A stretch of 64,000 bases of DNA from Nothopassalora personata (GCA_033816765.1 CM066287.1:1736001-1800000), one strand, 5' to 3'; counted from the stretch's first letter, positions 32,560 through 44,863 are shown. Notes: a model not told the origin generated them from the sequence alone. A program made the numbers and translations.

Positions 32560-33525
32560 ATGGCTGCCTCCACCTCCATCCACGAACACTACACAACCCA
32601 CGAAGACTCCCTCCTCACTCCCGACGGCCACGAGCTCTACACCAAATCATGGCTTCCCACCCAGCCAGCCAAAGCCCGCCTAGTCTTCATCCACGGCTTC
32701 AGTGACCACTGCAACTTCTACGGCGTCCTCTTCCCTGAACTCGCAAAACACGCCATCGCCACATATTCCTTCGACCAGCGAGGATGGGGACGAAGTGTCC
32801 ACTCGCCAGCCCAGAAAGGTCTGACAGGTGGGACAACAACGGTGATGGATGACATAACGCACTTCATACGAAACTTGCCTGCAGGAGAGGAAGGACGGGC
32901 CACGCCGTTGTTTCTAATGGGGCATTCGATGGGCGGTGGGGAAGTCTTGTATTATGCTGCAAAGGGCGATAAGGATGTGAAGGGTAGGATTCGAGGATAC
33001 TTGGGCGAGGCACCTTTCATTGCGCTGAACACGAGGCCAAACGTCGTGGTCTCGACGCTCGGTCGTCTGGCGGGAAAAGTGCTGCCGCATAAGCAGTTAC
33101 TGCAGAAACTGGATGCAAGGAAAATCTGTCGTGATCCGGACGTATGTCGCGAATGGGAGGCAGATCCTCTAAACCACGATACCGGGACTTTGGAGGGTCT
33201 GGCGGGCATGCTGGATCGTGCGGCGGAGTTGGAGGAGGGGAAGGCGAGGATTGAGGAGAGCTGTGGGGAGGGAGGGAGGGCGAGGATTTGGGTTGGGTTT
33301 GGGACGGGGGATCATATTGTGAGTGAGAGTGTTTGTAGGAAGTGGTTTGAGGGTTTGCAGCTGGAGGATAAGGAGTATAGAGTATATGAGGGGTGGTATC
33401 ATAAGTTGCATGCCGAGCCTGGAGAGGATAAGTTTACATTTGCGGGTGATGTTGCGAAGTGGATTTTGGAGAGGAGTGGACCTTTGGAGGGAGTGGGTGG
33501 TTTGGTTGAAAGGCCGAAGCTGTGA
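32560..33525 (+). CDS. monoacylglycerol lipase (Yju3-like serine hydrolase)
   Basis: Alpha/beta hydrolase that releases fatty acid and glycerol from monoacylglycerols at lipid droplets or membranes (family knowledge). 321 residues from the ATG at 32560 (context GACAATGG). Seen: oxyanion region 'VFIHGFSDHC' (42-51), 'SFDQRGWGRS', nucleophile elbow 'GHSMGGG' with Ser123, acid Asp251 in 'GTGDHIVS', and the catalytic His motif 'YHKLHAEP' (about 280-287). The family length is about 300-320. Codon usage becomes strongly G-ending in the last third, but the frame is intact. Confidence 0.88.
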   Translation: MAASTSIHEHYTTHEDSLLTPDGHELYTKSWLPTQPAKARLVFIHGFSDHCNFYGVLFPELAKHAIATYSFDQRGWGRSVHSPAQKGLTGGTTTVMDDITHFIRNLPAGEEGRATPLFLMGHSMGGGEVLYYAAKGDKDVKGRIRGYLGEAPFIALNTRPNVVVSTLGRLAGKVLPHKQLLQKLDARKICRDPDVCREWEADPLNHDTGTLEGLAGMLDRAAELEEGKARIEESCGEGGRARIWVGFGTGDHIVSESVCRKWFEGLQLEDKEYRVYEGWYHKLHAEPGEDKFTFAGDVAKWILERSGPLEGVGGLVERPKL

Positions 33526-33848
33526 GGTGGATTCAAGACGAATGATGTGCCCGAGTCTTCTTGGTATAATCGGTTCTGCGAAGTAAACGGCCATGGCTTC
33601 TCGGCGTGGAACTCGACAAGCTGCATAGAATGCACAGACCGATGCAGGCTCTTGCGTCTGTCTGTTGTTCACTGCCTCGCAGAGTGATGCATGTATGAAT
33701 CAAGAGCGACAACGCTCGCGCCCACGCGACCTCCCCCGCTCGCTCGAGAAGCGAACATTCCTTATCTCAACGCCCCGTGGGACCAATTGGTATATGAAGA
33801 CCACCACCCACCGTTCGGACGAGCACGATGAGAACACGCAAAAATAAT
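33526..33848. other. intergenic, lipase 3' side and tRNA terminator
   Basis: About 0.32 kb. Just after the tRNA 3' end (minus strand) lies ATTATTTTTG, whose T5 run is a good Pol III terminator. Confidence 0.6.
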
Positions 33849-33951
33849 GGACGCACGGCGAATCGAACGCCGGACCACCTCTAGTTTGGATAGCCATGTT
33901 GTCGGAGACAAGACATGCTAAAGAGGTATTATACCACTAAACCATGCGCCC
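33849..33951 (-). tRNA. tRNA-Ala(AGC) with 32-nt intron
   Basis: Cloverleaf by hand: acceptor GGGCGCA/TGCGTCC including the G3-U70 wobble pair that identifies alanine tRNAs; D arm with A-box-like TGGTTTAGTGGT; anticodon stem CCTCT/AGAGG; loop TT-AGC-A; T arm CGGCG-TTCGATT-CGCCG. Position 73 is A. A 32-nt intron follows position 37 in the canonical place; it can fold with TTGTC/GACAA and CATG/CATG pairs. Anticodon identity depends on the intron borders, but G3-U70 and A73 agree with Ala. Confidence 0.85.
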
Positions 33952-34980
33952 AAGATATGCCATTTGCACAAGATATGCCATTTGCATGGGAGAGAAGCGA
34001 AGCTACTAATACATATAGCCGAAATTTTTGGCAGGGTGAGGACAACCCGCAGGAATCGTGTCTGTGCGACATTCACTCAGAGATGACAATTTGAGGTAAC
34101 CAATAGACCGTCCTCAGTCTCATTCACGGGCAATTTGCCATCTGCCCCGGGCTTGGTTAGAGAATACACAAAGGCGTGCGCCGATCGATGGTCTGTCTGC
34201 CTTTCAGAAAGTGGAAAGGAAAGGGTTGATCAAAATTTGGCCAAATACGTGCCGAGCTTAACGAGAAGAGTCTTGGCATTAGAACTAGATCTACCAGCGG
34301 ACAAGCATATTTCTTCGCAATTCACAAGAGACAACTGCTCCAGAATTGTGTTACGGCTGATATGGGCAGCTGTCGTGACCCCTGCTGACTGCAACATCTG
34401 TCATGCTCGCACGGAGTGAATCAGCGACCTTGCCACCGTCGTGACACTCGGCTCGCGCATCGAGGCCCTCGAGTCTGACAAAGTCCAAACCACTGAGGCA
34501 ATACTACTTCAGTGGGCTATACTCCGGATTCAATGACTTTTGCACCATGCCTCTTTCATATCGGAGTTGCAAACTCACAATAGGGCAGCACCATGTCCTT
34601 TTGCACCGCAGGACACACACTGCCCTACATCGGTATGCAACCCACAGGATGCCGAACTTCGCAAATGTCAGCGACTTGCATTGTGGAGCAACGACTGGCG
34701 ACAAGAATGGAACATCCACTCAGCTCGGGCTGAGAAGGAGAGAATGCTAGCCTAGCGATGATTGAAAGACTTGTTCGTGCCCAGCAATAATCTGAGAGTC
34801 AAAGAGTCTGATATCTCCTCGCCTTGTCGTTACATCATGATCCAAAAACATCGCTTGCCAAGATCTCCCCAAAATCAGTCAGGTCATGCCGACATAATCT
34901 CATGTGGTATCATGTAGTAAAACTTCCTCCAGCAGAAGTACAAATACAGGCCCAGCTCGCTACAGCATGGTACCATGATC
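33952..34980. other. intergenic, no gene supported
   Basis: About 1 kb between tRNA-Ala and the 3' end of the C2H2 gene. No repeat or RNA gene seen. The sequence 'AAGATATGCCATTTGCA' occurs twice in tandem at about 33952-33986, just upstream of the tRNA. Confidence 0.5.
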
Positions 34981-37233
34981 CTACGACATGAGTCGCTCAA
35001 GTTCATCATCGTCATCCTGGAGCCATGGACCCTTCTCTTCCTCAGTGGCATTGAGGAAACCCTCCGCCCTGCGGAGAGTCTGGACGTCGAGGTCGGTGAC
35101 CCAAGCTCGCTCGTCGCCAGGGAGCGGGATGCGGACTTCGTGGTCGGCATCGAGCATCATGTCGTCTTTCATCAATCGGCGCTGGCCGTCGTAGACGCAG
35201 ATGACACGCTTCCGCATCCTCATCTGGTCTGGGGCGGCGCCCCAAGAAAGAGGGTAGTTCTTTCTCCGCTTGGAGCCCTTGCCCGCGATGCCGGCTAACG
35301 GAACGCCGTTCTTGGAGTATGTCATGCCCTTCTTGGTGGGCTTGCTGATGGCACCGTTGGCCGCGATACGAGAAGCGTTCTTGCCAGTCTTCTTGGACTT
35401 TCTGCTGCCATATGTACTGTCGTTGGCGTCATCCTCATCAGCATCCTCGTCATCGTCGACATCCTCTTCGTCGAAAGAGGTAGGGCCGTCGAGGTTGGTT
35501 GGAAGCATATGCTTCTCAAGTGTTTCCTGGACGTCCTTGTCTTCCGAGATCTGGGTGAGCAACCTCTCGTTGACTGCTTCGCTTGGGTCGGCCTGCTGAA
35601 CCACGCGAAGAACACAGTCGTCAAGATGCTCGTAGAAGTCTTGCGCACTAGCAAAGGTGTTGCCGCAAGTAGAGCACATGCCGGACACCTCGCGGGATGT
35701 GTTGAATGGCTTTTTGGATGCTTGTGACGGGCTCTTTCTCCTTGCGTTCGGTGGTGTCTGCTCCACGCCGTGCACTGAAGTCAAGTGTCGCTTGAAAACA
35801 TCAGCTCGATTGAAGCTCTTCTCTGCGGCACTGCCACTGCCAGGACAGAACCCGCAAACCATCGTGCCTTTGTAGTGCGTCAGGGTGTGTCGGTTCTTGT
35901 CGTACTTGCGAGCGAAGCCCTTTGTGTGGTACTCGCAGGTCGGGATTGGGCACTTCTCTGGACGCTCATTCTGGTGTGTGAGCATGTGTGCCTTGAGATC
36001 CTTGACGTGTCTGCCACATGTTGCGATAGGGCACAGGCCCTTATTCGAGTCTTCCGACGAATGCGAGTTCTGGCTGCGTCGCGAATGTATCGAAGAGATC
36101 GACTGTCGTCGCGATCCTTGATGCTGCTGAGGGTATGGTTGCCATGACTGCTGGCGAACATATGGAGAGGCAGATGCTTGCGGCTTCACACTCTGTGACC
36201 TGGGGCTGTGAATGGAGGTCCTGGGCGAGGAGATTGCAGGATATGGGAGGTTCTGCTGCTGTAATTCTGAAAATTGTGAGCCGGTATATTGGGGAGGTGG
36301 GGAGTAAGGCTGGATAAGGGAGGGATCTGCTTGGAAATATGGTCAGCAGGGCTGCTTGCAGTTCGTGGAAGAAGAGACAAGAGGAGAAAACGGACAAGAA
36401 GACTGAAGAGGAGGTACGAAATAGCCGCTGGACTGAGAAAAGAAAGGAGACTGTGTTGCTGAGGGTAGGACAGACGACCTGCGTCCGCTTTTCACACGCT
36501 CGAGTACTGGCGATGTCGCCGATGCTGGTGTTGTAGGACAACGAAAGATTTGGTCGCCTGGACTGGAAGCTTCCGGACTGCCCCTTCTTGAGGGTTGCAG
36601 AGACAGACCAGCTGCCAATTGCTCCCAGGTGACTGATGGCGTTCCGCTTGACCACTCTTCTTGAGCGATGTATGTGGCATTGGCGTAACGTGGAACTTCC
36701 TGCACCAACTGACAAGAAGAAATAGTAGTAAACTCACCAATTCCTTTGTCGGTAGCCGGAATAGTTTCGAAGTCGAAGCTGTTTGTTGCGTATAAGCTGT
36801 CGGATTGCTGAACAATGCCTGGGTACATGTTCTGTTGCTGATTCCAGTCGCTGGACTGTGGATGCGCTGAAGGTGAACCCATTGTTGAAGAGATGGTGCT
36901 CTGGACCGAGGCGCCTGAGTCAGATACTGCTGGGTTATAGTCGAATGAGTGCGATGCAGAGTTCGCTGGGGAGTGGTGGGCGCTGGGAGCTTGCAGGTGC
37001 GCCTTCGCTTGTTGTACAGGACTATCGTTGAAATCGTTGAACTGATCGGGAAAAGGCGCGTAGCTGTACTGGCTTTGGTATGAGTCGAAGGTTGTAGCGT
37101 TGAGATATGTCGGGTCCGCGTATGTTGATGTGGGAAGGTAGGAATGATCTTGGTTCCACTGTTCTGAGTAGGGGTACAAGGTGAAGTCGTTGGCGGCCAT
37201 AGTGTTCACTGGTTGCTCTGCAAAAGTGGCCAT
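34981..37233 (-). CDS. C2H2 zinc-finger transcription factor
   Basis: Predicted nuclear DNA-binding protein, targets unknown. Exon 1, 37233-36396, encodes a Gln/Ser/Tyr/Pro-rich activation-like region from MATFAEQPVNTMAANDF. Exon 2, 36326-34981, carries three fingers near its start ('CPIATCGRHVKDLKAHMLTH', 'CPIPTCEYHTKG...NRHTLTH', 'CGFCPG...FKRHLTSVH'), a later 'CSTCGNTFASAQDFYEHLDDC', an acidic run (EEDVDDDEDADEDDAND) and a basic segment (GSKRRKNYPL). The join uses acceptor CCAAGCAG with branch GCTGAC at 36327; the donor (36395, GTCCGT) is my best in-frame choice and weak. Total about 727 residues. A polypyrimidine-CAG stretch near 36710 is read through in frame and could be another small intron. 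Confidence 0.75.
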
Positions 37234-40200
37234 GCCGGAAGCCAAGAGCACCCAGTCGAAGCAAGGTTGATCTTGCCAACAGGGTCACTACTGAGAAGCT
37301 GCTTCACTGTTAGGATTGTTCGATCAAGTGGCCAAAGGAGGCATTGTTGTTACAATATGAAGTACTAACCTTGAAAGACACTCTGATCCTGCTTGCTTGG
37401 TAATGGGGAACGATGATGGCTTGGGAAGTCGACGGCGTGGGGTTCTGCTGGTGCCTGAAGCAAGCCAGTAAAGTCGAGGCCAGCCTTATGCAACGGTGAG
37501 ACGACGTGAAGCTGTTGTCGTGTATGTAGTTCTCAGGCACTGCTGACTATATAGGAGCTCGAATTAGATGTGCATCGGGGCGGAGTAGGAGGCTTTGTAT
37601 CAAGATATCGTGACGGCCCCAGATGAGTGATGCGCAGCACGAGCCACGCGTGCCGGACGGACCCTTGTCTGCCTTACGGGCGTGCGAGGAGGATGCACTT
37701 TCTGTTAGGTGTACCTTTTACCTCCGCTTAGGGCCCCTGCATGGCACGGGCGATCCGTAAGTCGCAGAGCCAGACGACCGTGCCACCCTGCTACCGCTAG
37801 AATCCTCGCCGGTCCGCCAGTCGTAGTACCCGAGTAGCAAAGTACCTGCTGGCGTTGCGGCATGCAAGACGGTGAGCCGAGGATTTCTGACTCCACCAAG
37901 AATGCACAAAGCCGTCAAACCTCACCTACCAATGCTCCTCCCCCGGCCAGTATGCCAGAAACGCGCAGCCAGTGTCCCGAAAGTTCATAGAGATGGCTCA
38001 AGCGAACCTTGTGCGATGCCACATCGAGCGTGTGTAAGCGCATAGGGCTTGATCAGACGTGCGATGTGCAACGAGCTCGACCCACAAAACAAGGAAGGCT
38101 ACCCACGCTATCGGAGGCCTGTGCAATTGATGATTGGCTGGAGCCCGGCAGTCCCGTCGTCTGCAAGTGGTACTGTACCCATCGTACGTGCGCCAGACGT
38201 GGCAGAGCGGTCTAAGAAGCTCGCCGGGATTCCGATTTTGGCGCAATTTATGCACCACAATGCACCGCTATCGCTGAAGAGGGCATACTCTAACGCTGCG
38301 AGGAAAGAGGCCATGAAACAGCTTCATGCCTCCCATGCTTTAGGTATGCTAAGCGAGGCGAAGCACCTGTTTTTCACCGCGCCCTCTGCGGTGGACTCTA
38401 ATGTCATGCCGGTGAAGACTTCATTTCTGTGCATTGTTTGTATGCCCGCCATCGCGATGCGGGCTTCACCAGGTCAATCAATGCAAGTTTCGCAATTCGG
38501 CCTCTGCTTCGCGGTCTGCATTGCTGGCTCTCTGGCAGGTGCCAGGTCCAAGCGAGACTTGCGACCGAGCGCCGGTCAGGAAACATCTGATGACTGCCCA
38601 ATCGTACAGCGAGTCTGCTTTTCCCAGCATCCAAGAAGATTGTCATGTAAGTGGATCGAGCAGGATTCCTCGAGGATTGCGGGTAGGGCGACCTCTGGTG
38701 AGCTTCGTGCTCCTGGTCCTGTTCGCAATCGCAGCATCCACCATGCAGCACGGAGCATTAAAGATATTGATTGCATGATAGAGGCGCTGGCTTAGGCTGG
38801 CGGAGAGGTATGCTTATTGGTAGACACGACATGCATCATTCATCGCTGACGAGTTTCATGCTCTCTTTCGCACGACCGTTGGATGTTGGGTACCAAACCG
38901 TGACCATAACGCTAGGCCAGGACGTGTTCTGAGTAATGAAGGGGATGGGGGCCAAATCCTGCTCTGCGGGTCGGGAAGGATGTCCACGATGCCGATCAAA
39001 CCTGTTGCATTTGACTGAATACTCAACCCTAAGAGGCAGATAGTATGTATGCTCTGTCTTCATTCGACGAGGCTTGATCGATAGTCAAGCGTGTGATTAC
39101 TACTGGCCGAACAGGCGAAGTTGTGCTGGCGTGTACCTTGACAGTCAGCGACGAAGCCACATTGGCAGTTTGACGCCCTAGTCAGTGTGGAAAGGCGGGT
39201 GCCACGAGGAGTCCTTCCATTCGAAGCTTGTTTGGTGTGGCTGATGCTGGGACCCTTGCTCCTCGGTCACTCCGGTCTTCTGACCGCAGCTAGAGGCCGC
39301 CCCGCGCCTCGAGCCGCAGTGGCCGCCTGGAAAGAGAAAGACATATGATCCAAGGTACTGCCGCTTTGTCTTGACAACTCCAAGCACCAGCATCTCCACA
39401 TAGTGGGACGTCGACACGATCTTCTCTTTCCGGTCGTGCCGATGTGCGTTCCCGCAAAAGCCAATCGTTCGCGTGGGCATGCTACAGTAGTCGTACTAGC
39501 TGACCAACACGACGACGAGCACAGAACGATGATCAGTCCGATTACTGGTCTCAGACGTAGGCCTCTCGGGGCGTCAACATTGTGATAAATTGTCGTAAGC
39601 CACGGCCGGAACCAACGCAGTCTTCGGGCCGCATGTTCTTTGATATCGCAACAGAGTTTGTGTACGACTTGACCCTGAGAACATTGCAACGCAGATCGTC
39701 AACCGGGGCCTCCATGACATGGAGCATGCTTGCTCGCAGGGTGTTGGAAGCACGCGATGGGCCGACTGAGATTTGGCTTGCCGTAAGCTCGGCATAACAT
39801 CTGCCCAGCGACATGGTATCTTTCACTCGGTCAGCCACCAACATACTCGTCGCGACATGTTGCAACAATTGTCCCGACGAGTGCTGCTTCATCTCTCACA
39901 TGATGCAGCCGAGTCACACCATCTAAATTCAACGTGGTCCAGTCAAAGCAGCAAACGCGCAACACCTCACATAGATCTCCACGGGCCATGCTCTTCAGCG
40001 TGCGTCTTCCCCCATCTCCGGTTGTTCCAAACCAGAAGCCATGAATACATCATCATGTGCACGTGGCTAGACAGCTGTGTCAGACGGCATGTATCATGTC
40101 GCCGCGTGCCGCTAGTCCCTCTCCAGGTCGGAAGCGGCTTTAACATGAGGCCATCGTAATGGTGGCATCGCGAAGAGGAAGAAAGAGGAGATTTGCTTGG

Positions 40201-41733
40201 CCACCTTCGCTTCACCAGCATGTCTCATTATGCGAGTCGTGGTAGTGCAGGCGGCTATCTATTCTTCGCACCATACTATATGTCTCAGTAGCATTCCTTC
40301 ACACAAACGAGACTCTGGAGCCTCTTTCGCTCCCGGGCAGCTAAAACGGGCCCGAAATCGAAGATGGCCGCTCGGCTTTGAGAGGGTTGCGGTTTAGAGC
40401 AAAGATCACCTTTACTTCAACCTGGACGTGGGTCACGTTCGCGCCAAGGGCGAAGCGAAGCCAGCAAACTGAGTCGGGCGGTACCCTGCCGGTGCGGCAT
40501 TCCTCCCGAGCTCCCAACGACAGGGCACATTTTCCCAAATAGGGGCCGAGCTACTGCGACATCTTCACCGGTCGTGGACATGGGATAGAGGTGGAGACCT
40601 ACAGATGAACTTCATTCACTTCAAGCCACCAACTTGCCAGCGCATATCATGCGCTATGTTTGACACGGCACCAGTCCGGCACTCGTTTCTTGCAGCATTG
40701 CAACGGTGGATGAGACGGGTGACTGTACTTTTCCTCTTCTCAAAGACACGCGCGACAGCACTGTCAAAGAACGGTAACAGACTCCCCACTAGCACCGATG
40801 ATGTGCGGTTTCAACAGACTCCAGACAAAGACACCGTGCGGCACTCGCAACGGGAAGGATCACATCAAAACCGCGTGCCCTCGCAGTCTCGGGCAAGATC
40901 CAAGTGAATCCTGCCGGCCGCAGGCAGGCAGAGCAGGCTCGGGACTAATGCACGTCCGCCGACATTCTCTCTATGCTCTGCATGCACGACAGCACATTCC
41001 ATGCTTCGAGACAGTACCTATCTTTCACGCGCCATGGAGCAAGCCCTAACCGCATCTCTCATCTTATGTCACCCTGTGCAGGTTCTTGCACGAACTAGCA
41101 CCACCGTCCATCTTGGTCACAGGATGACTTGGCAACTGCGACTGCCGCGGGGGCTGTTCGACAAACGCCATGTCAGCTCCTTCGATCCTTTGGCAGGAGG
41201 TCGGTAAACGATACAGTCGAATGAGTAGCGGCCATGATTGTTCCGGAGTAGTTGTACTGTAGCGACAACGAACGGCCGCAATGGAAGACCTTCCCCCGTC
41301 GGAAAAGCACGCATACTGGATGCGGAGCAACTAGTATCAGTAAGAAAGTATTGTGCGAATACATGGCATCTCACCTGCCATCGAAATCACAGCACTATTT
41401 CTCCGATACATCTCGCATCTGCGCCGACGAACGCCACTGACCAGATGAGAGTAATATACTCCGATGAAACCCTGGTAGCCGTGACATCGCCTGATACCTC
41501 TTGTGTTGCTGCACTAGCAATACAACTATGCTCTTCATGCCCATCGGCTATAACATGCTGTCTGCAGTAGCATCGACGTTTGAGATGTACAATCGACAAG
41601 ATGTCGAAACCATGCCAGCATGAAATGGTCTCGGGAAGCTATCATGCAAAAGCTAAAGCCTCGACTTCGAGGAAACCTGTATCCCGCTCTATGCGGTTCT
41701 GTGAAGCTGCCGTACTATGCAATTCACCCTTAT
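37234..41733. other. 4.5-kb region without a supported gene
   Basis: The C2H2 promoter lies at the left. Frames of up to 248 codons occur (38049-38795, starting at TTG) but show no domain, signal peptide or splice logic. Base composition is ordinary, so this is not obviously a RIP-damaged transposon; lineage-specific genes or unannotated UTRs could be hidden here. Confidence 0.45.
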
Positions 41734-43212
41734 TCAGATCTTTACCTTCAACTTCAAACCTCCCGTCATTACCCTCACCACGCCGAAAATAGCAGAAGCC
41801 GCCAGACAAGTGACACCGGCATAGATCCAGGTACCAGTCCAGTTCACGTTTGTCCCGTTACCCAGAACCCCACCTCCTCCAGGTCCACCAGCAAGCACAC
41901 CCAAGCTGATAATGCCGAATCCCATGCCAATCCTAGCCCCAACTTTACTCTTGTCCCTAGTGAGCGCGACAAAGAGCACCGGCGGCAGAGCAATGAAGAT
42001 CCCAGAGAAGAATCCAGCCAGCAGCGCCTCAACGATGAGGCCTCCAGCATTCTTAACCGCTATCATGCAAAGAAGCACAATACCAACACATGCTGCGCCG
42101 GGAACAATGACATTAGTGGGTCCGATCTTATCCGCTAGGATGTTCGGGATTGTACGCCCGAAGACCGAGCCTGAGTTGAGGATGGGCACGAGGTAGAATG
42201 ATAGGCTCGTGTCTGTGTATCCAGTCTCCTCCCCGTAGAAGGAGGTGTAGAAGAAGGCGACGAAGAGTCCCACGAAGCCGATGAGACAGCCGATTGTGAA
42301 AGTTATGTAGGGGATGTCGGTGAAGGCAGTCCAGTCGATGAGAGATCTGGGCTTGGCAGGCTTGACTCGCTGCTTCATGACGACGATGGGGATGAGCAGA
42401 GTAGCGAGAGCTGTGAAGCCTAGGATCCGCACCGTCCATCCGAAGCCAACTTGGTCGATGAGGCGGTAGAACATGATCGGGTAGATAATACCTGTCCACA
42501 AAGCATCAGCAATCTCCCCCCCCCCCCATCAAGCCGCGATCATTCGAGCACTCACCTCCCATCGAACTCCCACTCGCCGCCATCCCAACCGCCATCCCAA
42601 TCTTACTACTGAAATACGTCGGCAAAATCGCCACCGACGGCACAAAAAGACATCCACCCCCAATCCCAATCACAAACCCCTGCGCCAGCAAACACTGCCA
42701 GAACTCCCCACACAGGCTGAGCATCATATGGCCCAACACGATCAGAAACCCTCCCACCAGAAGCAACTCCCTGAAGTAGCCGCGATCATAGATAGGACCG
42801 ACGAAAGCGCCAACGACAAGGACCAGGAGGGCTTGGATGGCGCCGATCCAGGAGATGGAGGAACTGGATTCGACGTAGAGTTGTCCCGATTCGTAGTAGG
42901 TCTGGTAGACGCCGAACGTGTTGAGGATGCCCCAGGTGTTGAAGAAGCTGTTTTCGGTGTTAACGCGTACTTTGGGGAATATCATATGTGAGTCCTCACA
43001 GCATCCACGACCCCAAGACCTGAAGCCACGCTAATGCACCGCCATTTGGCGGCGGCCCTCCAGGAGGACCCTGTGGTGCGGAAGGAAGCGGCTGTTGCTG
43101 TGAAGGCGCATCTTGCGAAGGAGGTCCGGATTTCTCGTGATCACTCTTCGCAATCAGATCGTCGTTCGCGATGGAAGTCGTCGCTTTCTCTTCGTCGGAG
43201 GGCCAGTCCGAG

Positions 43213-43243
<31 letters not shown>

Positions 43244-43286
43244 GCTCGACGGCATGAGTTTGGTGGTTAGGCTCCGCGGCCGACAT
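41734..43286 (-). CDS. MFS transporter, monocarboxylate (MCH) type
   Basis: Twelve-helix plasma-membrane or vacuolar transporter; substrate (monocarboxylate, riboflavin or similar) not predictable. Three exons, 43286-43000, 42947-42556 and 42491-41734, with introns of 52 bp (GTGAGG, TTAAC branch, AACAG) and 64 bp (GTGAGT, GACAG), give 478 residues. The cytosolic N-terminus has a poly-Gln run encoded by a CAA repeat and a Pro-rich segment. Helix 1 begins 'LAWLQVLGSWMLFFNTWGI', matching MCH proteins; also seen are 'GIGGGCLFVPSVAILPTYF' and 'KIGMAVGMAASGSSMGGIIYP', whose last part crosses intron 2. Intron 2 contains a run of 12 G on the coding strand. Confidence 0.85.
43214..43243. repeat. (GTT)10 microsatellite coding poly-Gln
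   Basis: Perfect trinucleotide repeat inside exon 1 of the MFS gene; on the minus strand it is CAA repeated, read as Gln. A likely polymorphic coding repeat. Confidence 0.95.
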
Positions 43287-43679
43287 GGTGGAGTGGCTAC
43301 GGTGTCTGGGGCGCCAAGCGGCCAAGCATTCGGGGTCGAGGTTGTTTTGGTTCGTCGTCCCGGTCTTCTTCCTGACATTCAAGACACGATACTGTACTTG
43401 ATAATTCTCTGTGGATGCGACTTCAGGGGGGACGAGGTGCTCCCCGAAGTAGATTACTGTCGCACAGAGGATTATAAGGACCAGCGTTCGCTCTTGTCGG
43501 GTTTAGCAGCAAGGTAGGGGCGAGTATTTACCTCAGCAGGCTCAGACTCGCTGCTAGCATTGCGCGGGGAGTGCGGGCACTGGGGATGGGGCCAATCACA
43601 GCGACCCGACGCTAATTCGCGCAGCGAGCGAGTCCGAGACCACATGGGGCTGTTTTGGTGTACGGAGACAACAATATCC
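43287..43679. other. promoter side of MFS gene
   Basis: About 0.4 kb of normal composition; no gene seen. Confidence 0.5.
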
Positions 43680-44170
43680 TCTTCGAAGGTGTATATCCCT
43701 ATCGTAACGTTAATAGATCTATCGCTATAAACAATACGGCATTTGAGAGCGTACGTTCGGCGCTTCTATCTAATTTGACACTAGTATCGTCTACCCATTA
43801 GGACGACCTACGATTCCTATCCGCGCGACACCTTTACGACGAATTTGCGACGCGTTGCTGGTAAAGAATGCGACGAATATACCTTTTTCGAAGAAACAAC
43901 ACAAGAAACATCGTTTTTCGAGATATAGAAGCTGGGCGCATTAAGAGATAGTGTAAAAGAAGGATATACGATATATAGATAATAGATAATACGGGTATAT
44001 AAGTCTCTACGATATATTAGATCGTGCTGTACAAAGTCGATTTTTGTCTATAAGGCTGTACTTGGGTACAAACGGGGATATGTATACGCGTATAGACTAC
44101 GTGTATACGTATAATACGGTCGGCGCTATTATTCAAATCTGCAACAACTACGTACGTGTCGTTGTTGTCT
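43680..44170. other. AT-rich island rich in TpA and poor in CpA, probable RIP relic
   Basis: The composition changes abruptly: many TA and CG dinucleotides, few CA/TG, stops in all frames, repeated 'GTATACG/CGTATA' words. This is the pattern expected of RIP-mutated repeat DNA; the parent element is not recognisable. Confidence 0.55.
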
Positions 44171-44863
44171 CGTAACTAGAAGAGTCTGAGCTCGCTTGAG
44201 GTAGAACTAAGCGAGTATCACGTTTCATCCCTCTCCAATGACCTTTTCCCTCAACATCACAAGAGCGGCGCGATGACTTGTCGTGGTACGAAGGAGACAA
44301 TGCTACAATGAACAACGCTTGAAGTCCATGCGGTGCCCCCAACGGAGCTCGAAAAGCTGGTATTTACCAGCATGAAGGACAAGCTCGCGGATTGTTCAAA
44401 GCCGAAAGCGCGAGCGGATGATCGTCATTGACGAATATCATCATTGAGTGTTCTATGGACGCTTGACATCATCTGAGCAGGACACGAGCACTGCAGCCTT
44501 TGATTCATCGTACGATCCGTCGAAGCAGCAACCCAACTCGGCCGAGATTTCTCGATATGTCCGCGTTCTGCGCTCTGTCGCACGGGCAGAAACGAATGCG
44601 AAAGCCGGCACGTAGGATTCTGACCACCAGCGGTCAATAGATGCGGCACTATGCCAATACGGCAGGACCTGTAGCGACGCGGGCCAAGCAGGCCTCAATG
44701 GCCTGCGATGACTTCTCGAGCAGTCAATATGCTCGATAACCAATGTGCTGAATAATTCGCTGCTGTAGTATCTCATGTGAAAGCTAAGTCCGTCTTTGGG
44801 CCTGCTGCATCCAGCAATTTCCAAGCCATTGCACACCAACTTGCTTGCTTTCGCTTGTACTCA
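44171..44863. other. intergenic at the POB3 3' side
   Basis: About 0.7 kb. Short frames only; nothing recognised. Confidence 0.45.

Noticed and set aside
36700..36750. Possible 29-38-bp intron in the C2H2 gene (GTGAGT to GTCAG or GCAG)
   Set aside because: Too short compared with all other introns here (46-77 bp), and the frame is open without splicing.
38195..38262. tRNA-like 'GTGGCAGAGCGGTCTAAG' with a TGCGCCA/TGGCGCA stem
   Set aside because: A-box-like start as in Leu/Ser tRNAs, but no B box and too short to form a cloverleaf.
38049..38795. 248-codon open frame on the plus strand
   Set aside because: Starts at TTG, no recognisable domain, and residue pattern unlike a folded protein; probably chance in GC-balanced DNA.
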